Positions 1 to 4,653 of a stretch of DNA of 9,258 bases are shown in pieces (position 1 is the first letter of the stretch; every line of letters begins with the position of its first letter). Source of the DNA: Streptomyces novaecaesareae (GTDB taxonomy: Bacteria; Actinomycetota; Actinomycetes; Streptomycetales; Streptomycetaceae); NCBI RefSeq assembly GCF_000716875.1, contig NZ_JNWQ01000142.1:1-9258 (forward strand). The letters run 5' to 3'. A model generated the notes under the pieces. It saw only the letters and a list, made by a program, of their open reading frames with translations, was not told where the DNA came from and made no database searches. The translations under genes and the position numbers were made by a program.

Positions 1-930
1 CCCCTCGCGCTTGCGGTCTTCCATCGCGGCCTCGGACAGCTTGTCGTCGGCGCGGGTGGCGCCGCGCTCGGTGAGGCGGCTGGCGGCGATCTCGGCGATG
101 ACGGCCTGGATGGTGGTGGCGTCGGAGTCGACGGCGCCGGTGCAGGACATGTCGCCCACGGTGCGGTAGCGGATCAGCCGCCGCTCGACCGGCTCGGTGT
201 CCTTGGGGCCGCCCCACTCGCCGGCGGTCAGCCACATGCCGCTGCGGGAGAAGACGTCGCGCTCGTGCGCGTAGTAGATCTCCGGGAGCTCGATGCCCTC
301 GCGCTCGATGTACTGCCAGACGTCCAGCTCGGTCCAGTTGGACAGCGGGAAGACCCGCACGTGCTCGCCGACCGCGTGCCGGCCGTTGTAGAGCGACCAC
401 AGCTCTGGGCGCTGGCGGCGCGGGTCCCAGGCACCGAACTCGTCGCGCAGCGAGAAGACGCGCTCCTTGGCGCGCGCCTTCTCCTCGTCGCGCCGGCCGC
501 CGCCGAAGACCGCGTCGAAGCGGTTGGTCTCGATGGCGTCCAGCAGCGGCACGGTCTGCAGCGGGTTGCGGGTACCGTCCGGGCGCTCGCGCAGCCGGCC
601 GTCGTCGATGAAGTCCTGGACGTGGGCGACGTGCAGGCGCAGGTTGTGCTCGGCGACGGTCCGGTCGCGGTAGGCGATGACCTCGGGGAAGTTGTGCCCG
701 GTGTCGACGTGCAGGAGGGAGAAGGGGACGGGCGCCGGGTGGAAGGCCTTGAGCGCCAGGTGCAGCATGACGATGGAGTCCTTGCCGCCGGAGAAGAGGA
801 TCACCGGGCGTTCGAACTCCCCCGCGACCTCACGGAAGATGTGCACCGACTCGGCCTCCAGCGCGTCCAGGTGGGACAGCGCGAAGGGGGTGTCCTCGGT
901 GTGGACCTCGTTCTGGGTCACGGTGGTCAC
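1..930 (-). CDS. cysD: Sulfate adenylyltransferase small subunit CysD (3' end cut by window edge)
   Basis: Small, PP-loop subunit of ATP sulfurylase. With the GTPase CysN it makes adenosine 5'-phosphosulfate (APS) from sulfate and ATP in the cytoplasm, the first step of sulfate assimilation. The reading frame stays open for 310 codons to base 1. The pyrophosphatase-loop motif SGGKDS is at residues 47-52, followed by LLHVDTGHNFPE (72-83), the GGGRRDEEKARAKER block (143-157) and FPLSNWTELDVW (194-205), all typical of CysD. It breaks off at AAMEDRKREG; family members usually add YF and a stop, so only about two residues are missing. The GTG start at 930 overlaps the cysC stop as GTGA and follows an AAAGGGG Shine-Dalgarno sequence about 6 nt upstream; the GTG three codons in is a weaker alternative. 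cysN is expected immediately beyond the edge. Identification is very secure. Confidence 0.97.
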   Translation of the reverse strand, partial: MTTVTQNEVHTEDTPFALSHLDALEAESVHIFREVAGEFERPVILFSGGKDSIVMLHLALKAFHPAPVPFSLLHVDTGHNFPEVIAYRDRTVAEHNLRLHVAHVQDFIDDGRLRERPDGTRNPLQTVPLLDAIETNRFDAVFGGGRRDEEKARAKERVFSLRDEFGAWDPRRQRPELWSLYNGRHAVGEHVRVFPLSNWTELDVWQYIEREGIELPEIYYAHERDVFSRSGMWLTAGEWGGPKDTEPVERRLIRYRTVGDMSCTGAVDSDATTIQAVIAEIAASRLTERGATRADDKLSEAAMEDRKREG

Positions 931-1523
931 GCGAGGCCCCTTTCGGTCAGGAAGGCGTGCAGTTCGGCGGCGGACTCGGTGACCGCGCGGCCCTGCGTCT
1001 GCAGGCGCAGCTCCGGGCTCTGCGGGGCTTCGTACGGGTCGTCCACGCCGGTGAGACCGGAGATCTCCCCGGCGGCCTGCTTGGCGTACAGGCCCTTGAC
1101 GTCGCGCTCGGCGCACAGCTCGACCGGGGTCGCGACGTGGATCTCCAGGAACTCGGTGCCGGCCGCGGCGTGCCGGTCGCGCACGGCAGCGCGGGAGTCG
1201 GCGAACGGGGCGATCACCGGGGCGAGCACCTTGACGCCGTTGGCGGCGAGCTTCTCGGCGACGAACCCGATCCGGGTGACGTTGGTGTGCCGGTCCTCGC
1301 GGGAGAAGCCGAGGCCCTTGGAGAGGAACTCGCGGATCTCGTCGCCGTCCAGGACCTCGACCCGGTGGCCCTCGGCGCGCAGCCGCTCGGCCAGGGCGAA
1401 GGCCAGCGTGGTCTTGCCGGCGCTCGGCAGCCCGGTCAGCCACACGGTGGCGCCGCGCTCGCAGGGGGCGGCCGCGGGGGCCGCCTCTGCGGCTCCGTCG
1501 GCGGCCAGGGTGTGAGCTGTCAC
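927..1523 (-). CDS. cysC: Adenylylsulfate (APS) kinase CysC
   Basis: Cytoplasmic kinase that phosphorylates the 3'-OH of APS to give PAPS. It has 198 residues, the usual size for stand-alone CysC. The Walker A loop is GLPSAGKT (residues 31-38), then VLDGDEIRE (57-65), the SREDRHTNVTRIGFVAEKLA block (74-93) and CAERDVKGLYAKQAAGEISGLTGVDDPYE (137-165), all diagnostic. The GTG at 1523 was chosen because AAGGAAG lies 6 nt upstream; the frame stays open further upstream but into cysH. The gene begins 38 bp after the cysH stop, and its TGA overlaps the cysD GTG. At the position of the phosphorylated serine of E. coli CysC (FISP motif), this protein has Ala105 in VIAP. Its presence next to a CysH with iron-sulfur-type cysteines suggests that PAPS is made for sulfotransferases, or that both APS and PAPS are handled; this is inference. 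Confidence 0.96.
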   Translation of the reverse strand: MTAHTLAADGAAEAAPAAAPCERGATVWLTGLPSAGKTTLAFALAERLRAEGHRVEVLDGDEIREFLSKGLGFSREDRHTNVTRIGFVAEKLAANGVKVLAPVIAPFADSRAAVRDRHAAAGTEFLEIHVATPVELCAERDVKGLYAKQAAGEISGLTGVDDPYEAPQSPELRLQTQGRAVTESAAELHAFLTERGLA

Positions 1524-1561
1524 GGTGTTCTTCCTTACGATCAGCGGTAGTTGACGGTATG

Positions 1562-2263
1562 TCAGAGATGGATGCCGCACTCGGTCTTGCCGGAGCCGGA
1601 CCAGCGGCCGGCCCGGGCGTCCTCGCCCTCGGCGGGCTTGCGGGTGCAGGACAGCGGCGAGCAGCCGATCGAGGTGTAGCCCTCCCACAGCAGCGGGTTG
1701 AGCAGCACGCCGTTGGCGGCGACGTAGGCGTCCACGTCCTCCTGCGTCCACCGGGCGATCGGGGCGATCTTGACCTTGCGGCGCTTCGGGTCCCAGGACA
1801 CCACCGGGGTGTTCGCCCGGGTCGGCGACTCGTCGCGGCGCAGGCCGGTGGCCCAGGCGTCGTACCCGCCGAGGCCGCGGTTCAGCGGCTCGACCTTGCG
1901 CAGCGAGCAGCACAGGTCCGGGTCGCGGTCGTGCAGGTGCGGCCCGTACTCGGCGTCCTGTTCGGCGACGGTCTTCAGCGGGGTGAGCGTGATGACGTTG
2001 ACCGGCATGGTCGCGGCCACCGCGTCGCGGGTGCCGATGGTCTCCGGGAAGTGGTAGCCGGTGTCCAGGAACACCACGTCCACGCCGGGGAGCACCGAGG
2101 AGGCGAGGTGGGCGACGACCGCGTCCTCCATGGAGGAGGTGACGCAGAACCGCTTGCCGAAGGTGTCGGCGGCCCAGGCCAGGATCTCCTGCGCGGTCGC
2201 CTCCTCCAGCTCGCGGCCGGCCCGGACGGCGGCCGCCTCGTGGTCAGTCGCGGTGCTGCTCAT
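1562..2263 (-). CDS. cysH: APS/PAPS reductase CysH, iron-sulfur cysteine type
   Basis: Reduces APS (or PAPS) to sulfite and AMP (or PAP) with thiols from thioredoxin. It is 233 residues long, normal for the family. Visible elements are SSMEDAV (43-49) and LDTGYHFPET (66-75) of the nucleotide-binding fold, the double cysteine CC (118-119), the substrate-binding ATGLRRDESPTRA block (138-150), a second cysteine pair (201 and 206) and the catalytic-tail motif KTECGIH (226-232, catalytic Cys229). The CC plus second cysteine pair is the signature of [4Fe-4S] assimilatory APS reductases. The oddity is the second pair: the usual GCAPCT-type CxxC here reads C-SPLS-C, two residues longer. The ATG at 2263 lies inside the preceding small gene (20-nt overlap), with a GGGGGGA ribosome site about 7 nt upstream. 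The APS versus PAPS preference cannot be fixed from sequence alone, though the cysteines favour APS. Confidence 0.95.
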   Translation of the reverse strand: MSSTATDHEAAAVRAGRELEEATAQEILAWAADTFGKRFCVTSSMEDAVVAHLASSVLPGVDVVFLDTGYHFPETIGTRDAVAATMPVNVITLTPLKTVAEQDAEYGPHLHDRDPDLCCSLRKVEPLNRGLGGYDAWATGLRRDESPTRANTPVVSWDPKRRKVKIAPIARWTQEDVDAYVAANGVLLNPLLWEGYTSIGCSPLSCTRKPAEGEDARAGRWSGSGKTECGIHL

Positions 2264-2426
2264 GGGACGTCCCCCCGTGGTTGGTCGGTGACAGCAGGCC
2301 GAGGAACTTCAACTGGAAGGCGCGGCGGCACCCGTGGCACTCCCAGGCGCCGTGTCCGGCCTCGGAGGGGCGCAGGTCCTCGTCCCCGCAGTAGGGGCAG
2401 AAGAAGGGGGCTGCTCTTTCGCTCAT
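2244..2426 (-). CDS. Small four-cysteine (zinc-ribbon or rubredoxin-like) protein in the sulfite reductase operon
   Basis: A 60-residue protein of unknown function. Its only clear feature is two cysteine knuckles, CPYCG at residues 10-14 and CHGC at 30-33, separated by 16 residues. This geometry suits one tetrahedral metal site, a zinc ribbon or conceivably a rubredoxin-like iron site. A basic and hydrophobic stretch (RRAFQLKFLGLL, 34-45) and a His-containing polar tail follow. The ATG overlaps the sir stop as ATGA with a GAGGAG ribosome site 8 nt upstream, and the 3' end overlaps the cysH start by 20 nt, so it is coupled to both neighbours. From memory, a small gene sits in this position in other Streptomyces sulfur operons; I know of no assigned function. 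A role as metal or electron carrier, or in regulating Sir or CysH, is only inferred from position. Confidence 0.88.
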   Translation of the reverse strand: MSERAAPFFCPYCGDEDLRPSEAGHGAWECHGCRRAFQLKFLGLLSPTNHGGTSHEQHRD

Positions 2427-4147
2427 GACAGCTGCTCCTCGGTCGCCCGGGCCGTCCACTGGGCGAAGCGCTCGCCCTCGGTGCGGTCGGCCTGGTAGCG
2501 GGTCAGCAGGCGCTCGACGTACTCGGGCAGACCGGCGCTGGTGACCTTGAGGCCGCGGACCTTGCGGCCGAACCCGGCCTCCAGGCCCAGCGCGCCGCCG
2601 AGGTGCACCTGGTAGCCCTCGACCTGCTCGCCGTTCTCGTCGGTGACCAGCTGGCCCTTGAGGCCGATGTCGGCGACCTGGATGCGGGCGCAGGCGTTCG
2701 GGCAGCCGTTGATGTTGATGGTCAGCGGCTCGGCGAAGTCGGGCAGGCGCTGCTCCAGCTCGTCGATGAGCGTACGGCCGCGCTCCTTGGTCTCGACGAT
2801 GGCGAGCTTGCAGTACTCGATGCCGGTGCAGGCCATGGTGCCGCGGCGGAACGGCGAGGGGGTGACCCGCAGGTCCAGCTCCTCCAGGCCGGCCACCACC
2901 GAGTCGACGTGCTCCTCGGCGATGTCGAGGATCAGCATCTTCTGCTCGGCGGTGGTGCGCACCCGGTCGCTGCCGTGCGCGGCGGCGAGGTCGGCGATCC
3001 GGCCGAGCAGCTTGCCGTCGACCCGGCCGACGCGCGGGGCGAAGCCGATGTAGAAGTTGCCGTCCTTCTGCCGGTGGACGCCGACGTGGTCGCGCCAGCG
3101 GGCGGCGGGCTCGGCGGGGGCGGGGCCGTCGATCAGCTCGTACTTGAGGTACTCGTCCTGCAGGACCTGGCGGAACTTCTCCACGCCCCAGTCGGCGACC
3201 AGGAACTTCAGCCGGGCGCGGTTGCGCAGGCGGCGGTAGCCGTAGTCGCGGAAGATGCCGATGACGCCGCCGTAGACGTCGGCGACCTCGTCCAGCGGCA
3301 CCCAGGCGCCCAGCCGCACGCCCAGCTTGGGGTTGGTGGACAGGCCGCCGCCGACCCACAGGTCGAAGCCGGGCCCGTGCTCGGGGTGGACCACGCCGAC
3401 GAAGGCGATGTCGTTGATCTCGTGCGCGACGTCCAGCTGCGGGGAGCCGGAGACCGCGGACTTGAACTTGCGCGGCAGGTTGGAGAAGTCCTTGTTGCCG
3501 ATGAAGCGGCGCTGGATCTCCTCGATGGCGGGGGTGCCGTCGATGATCTCGTCCTCGGCGATGCCGGCCACCGGGGAGCCGAGGATGACGCGGGGGGTGT
3601 CGCCGCAGGCCTCGGTGGTGGACAGGCCGACGGCCTCCAGCTTCTGCCAGATCGCCGGGACGTCCTCGATCCGGATCCAGTGGTACTGGATGTTCTGGCG
3701 GTCGGTCAGGTCGGCGGTGCCGCGCGCGTACTGCTCGGAGACCTCGGCGATCGCCCGCAGCTGGGGGATGGTCAGCCGGCCGCCGTCGATGCGGACCCGG
3801 AGCATGAAGTACTCGGCGTCCAGCTCGTGCGGCTCCAGGATCGCGGTCTTGCCGCCGTCGATGCCTTCCTTGCGCTGGGTGTAGAGGCCCCACCAGCGCA
3901 TCCGGCCGCGCAGGTCGGCGGGGTCGATCGAGTCGAAGCCGCGGTGCGCGTAGATCGTCTCAATACGTGTCCGCACATTGAGACCGTCGTCGTCCTTCTT
4001 GAACTGCTCGTTGGCGTTCAGAGGAGTGAAGTGGCCCATGCCCCACTGGCCCTCACCGCGGTGACGGGTCACCTTGCGGGCCGCGGCGGGGCGGCTCGCG
4101 GCGGCACGGTCGGCCGTGGGCTCGGCGGTCTCGGGGGAGGTGGCCAT
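2423..4147 (-). CDS. sir: Ferredoxin-dependent assimilatory sulfite reductase (NirA/Sir family)
   Basis: Six-electron reduction of sulfite to sulfide in the cytoplasm, using ferredoxin, siroheme and a [4Fe-4S] cluster. It is 574 residues, close to the roughly 560 of mycobacterial NirA. The siroheme/[4Fe-4S] ligands are visible as CTGIEYC (Cys440, Cys446) and NGCPNAC (Cys482, Cys486). The N-terminal half contains MRWWGLYTQR with Tyr89 and TTEACGDTPR with Cys181; these match the Tyr-Cys pair that is covalently linked in M. tuberculosis NirA, which favours sulfite over nitrite as substrate, as does the cysHCD context. The first ~30 residues are Ala/Pro/Arg-rich and probably disordered. The ATG at 4147 has GAAGGA 7 nt upstream. 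It is the first structural gene of the operon, 198 nt after the leader-peptide stop, and its TGA overlaps the next gene. A nitrite reductase is the main alternative, judged unlikely. Confidence 0.95.
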   Translation of the reverse strand: MATSPETAEPTADRAAASRPAAARKVTRHRGEGQWGMGHFTPLNANEQFKKDDDGLNVRTRIETIYAHRGFDSIDPADLRGRMRWWGLYTQRKEGIDGGKTAILEPHELDAEYFMLRVRIDGGRLTIPQLRAIAEVSEQYARGTADLTDRQNIQYHWIRIEDVPAIWQKLEAVGLSTTEACGDTPRVILGSPVAGIAEDEIIDGTPAIEEIQRRFIGNKDFSNLPRKFKSAVSGSPQLDVAHEINDIAFVGVVHPEHGPGFDLWVGGGLSTNPKLGVRLGAWVPLDEVADVYGGVIGIFRDYGYRRLRNRARLKFLVADWGVEKFRQVLQDEYLKYELIDGPAPAEPAARWRDHVGVHRQKDGNFYIGFAPRVGRVDGKLLGRIADLAAAHGSDRVRTTAEQKMLILDIAEEHVDSVVAGLEELDLRVTPSPFRRGTMACTGIEYCKLAIVETKERGRTLIDELEQRLPDFAEPLTININGCPNACARIQVADIGLKGQLVTDENGEQVEGYQVHLGGALGLEAGFGRKVRGLKVTSAGLPEYVERLLTRYQADRTEGERFAQWTARATEEQLS

Positions 4148-4345
4148 GGTGAAGTCCTTCGGGGCAGGTGGCGCTGGTGCCGGGAGGGTCGCGATGCGTG
4201 CTCAGCCGTGCGGTGCTGCTCTGACCTGCGGGTTTTCTCAGGACCGGGAGGGCAGTGACCGAGGCCGGGCGGGCGCCTGCGCATCCGCTTCGACCGGGAT
4301 GGCGGGAAGGGTGGCGCCGGGTGCGGTGGTGCGGCGGGGTGGGGC
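4148..4345 (-). promoter_or_regulatory. C-rich untranslated leader between leader peptide and sir; candidate attenuator
   Basis: This 198-nt gap separates the leader-peptide stop from sir. In the RNA sense the first ~50 nt (4295-4345) are strongly C-rich and G-poor: I count about 33 C and 9 G in 51 bases, whereas G and C are roughly balanced in the coding genes. Such C-over-G stretches are what Rho binds. I find no convincing intrinsic terminator with a U-tract. The arrangement fits a model where translation of the leader peptide controls Rho loading and hence read-through into sir, but this is inference. The region ends with the sir ribosome site GAAGGA at 4155-4160. Confidence 0.45.
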
Positions 4346-4429
4346 TCAGGTCACCGGACAGATGGCGCTGGACACGCGAAGGAGATCGACGTGGAGTCGA
4401 CCTACTAGGGTGGTTCCGGCGCTAGGCAT
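4346..4429 (-). CDS. Regulatory leader peptide of the sulfur operon (HVDL...SAxC type)
   Basis: A 27-residue ORF, too short for ordinary gene calling, that starts MPSAGTTL and ends RVSSAICPVT. The core RLHVDLLRVSSAIC (residues 11-24) matches the R-x-HVDL-x-R-x-x-S-x-x-C pattern of short actinobacterial leader peptides that recur upstream of sulfur-assimilation and sulfate-transport operons. The single cysteine, Cys24, is near the end. No Shine-Dalgarno sequence precedes the ATG at 4429, but a plausible -10 element (GAATCT, 4436-4441) ends 6 nt before it, so the transcript probably begins at the ATG and is leaderless. It is the only ORF between the promoter and sir. Likely job: ribosome pausing at the Cys codon when cysteine is short, changing expression of sir-cysH-cysC-cysD. 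Family recognition is from memory; the mechanism is inferred, partly by analogy with cysteine-responsive leaderless leader ORFs in mycobacteria. Confidence 0.88.
   Translation of the reverse strand: MPSAGTTLVGRLHVDLLRVSSAICPVT
4384..4402 (-). other. Small hairpin overlapping the RLHVDL codons of the leader peptide
   Basis: In the RNA sense, 4396-4402 can pair with 4384-4390 around a 5-nt loop (4391-4395), giving seven pairs including one G-U. At DNA level it contains the perfect inverted repeat TCGAC-N5-GTCGA. It covers the codons of the conserved RLHVDL motif, so RNA structure may be one reason that the motif is conserved. A short stem like this can also arise by chance at this GC content. 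Confidence 0.35.
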
Positions 4430-4435
4430 GGCAAG

Positions 4436-4465
4436 AGATTCGCACGGGGCGGGACTCGCGGTCCA
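4436..4465 (-). promoter_or_regulatory. Putative promoter of the leader peptide and sulfur operon
   Basis: On the minus strand a -35-like TGGACC (4460-4465) is followed after 18 bp by a -10-like GAATCT (4436-4441), which keeps the key A and final T of TAnnnT. The A of the leader ATG (4429) is 7 nt past the -10, the usual initiation distance, so the first transcribed base is probably the A of the ATG. The match is moderate and rests partly on this spacing. Confidence 0.45.
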
Positions 4466-4555
4466 CTAACATCCGCATGCTGGACGCTGAGGTTTCGTCA
4501 TGTGGGACGGCCGGAGGTTCCCGCCGCTCCCGGGCGGGTTGTCCGGTCACGCGCC

Positions 4556-4627
4556 CACTCCCGGGGAGATCAACCGTCCGCGCCCGGGGGAGATCGATCG
4601 CCCGCGCCCGGGGGAGATCAACCCGCG
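4556..4627. repeat. Three 24-bp direct repeats in the divergent promoter region
   Basis: Units lie at 4556-4579, 4580-4603 and 4604-4627. Units 2 and 3 share a perfect 16-base block, GCGCCCGGGGGAGATC, and unit 1 is a degenerate copy (CCCGGGGAGATC); the next bases are CAACC, GATCG and CAACC-like. The repeats end 13 bp before the -10 element of the YihY/BrkB gene and lie about 90 bp upstream of the sulfur-operon promoter. An ORF through this stretch encodes repeated RGRS peptides, but it lies upstream of the more likely GTG start, so I read it as noncoding. The repeats could be a protein-binding array or a simple slippage product. Confidence 0.7.
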
Positions 4628-4640
4628 GGCCCCGGCCCGA

Positions 4641-4646
4641 TACCGT
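4641..4646 (+). promoter_or_regulatory. Putative -10 element of the YihY/BrkB gene
   Basis: TACCGT fits TAnnnT and is followed by exactly 7 nt before GTG at 4654. There is no Shine-Dalgarno sequence in that gap, so transcription probably starts on the G of the start codon, giving a leaderless mRNA. No good -35 is visible; the third 24-bp repeat occupies its place. Confidence 0.45.
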
Positions 4647-4653
4647 TAGCCCT

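Noticed and set aside
2603..4258. Long plus-strand ORF (551 codons) opposite sir
   Set aside because: It mirrors the well-supported sir gene in a frame kept open by high GC; its product is Val/Asp/Gly/Leu-rich with no recognisable motif.
4069..4284. Minus-strand 71-codon ORF in the sir leader
   Set aside because: Pro/Arg/His-rich, overlaps the sir start in another frame, has no ribosome site and no family likeness.
4477..4653. N-terminal extension of the YihY/BrkB protein from an ATG at 4477
   Set aside because: The added 59 residues are Arg/Gly repeats from the 24-bp DNA repeats, and a promoter-like element lies between this ATG and the preferred GTG.
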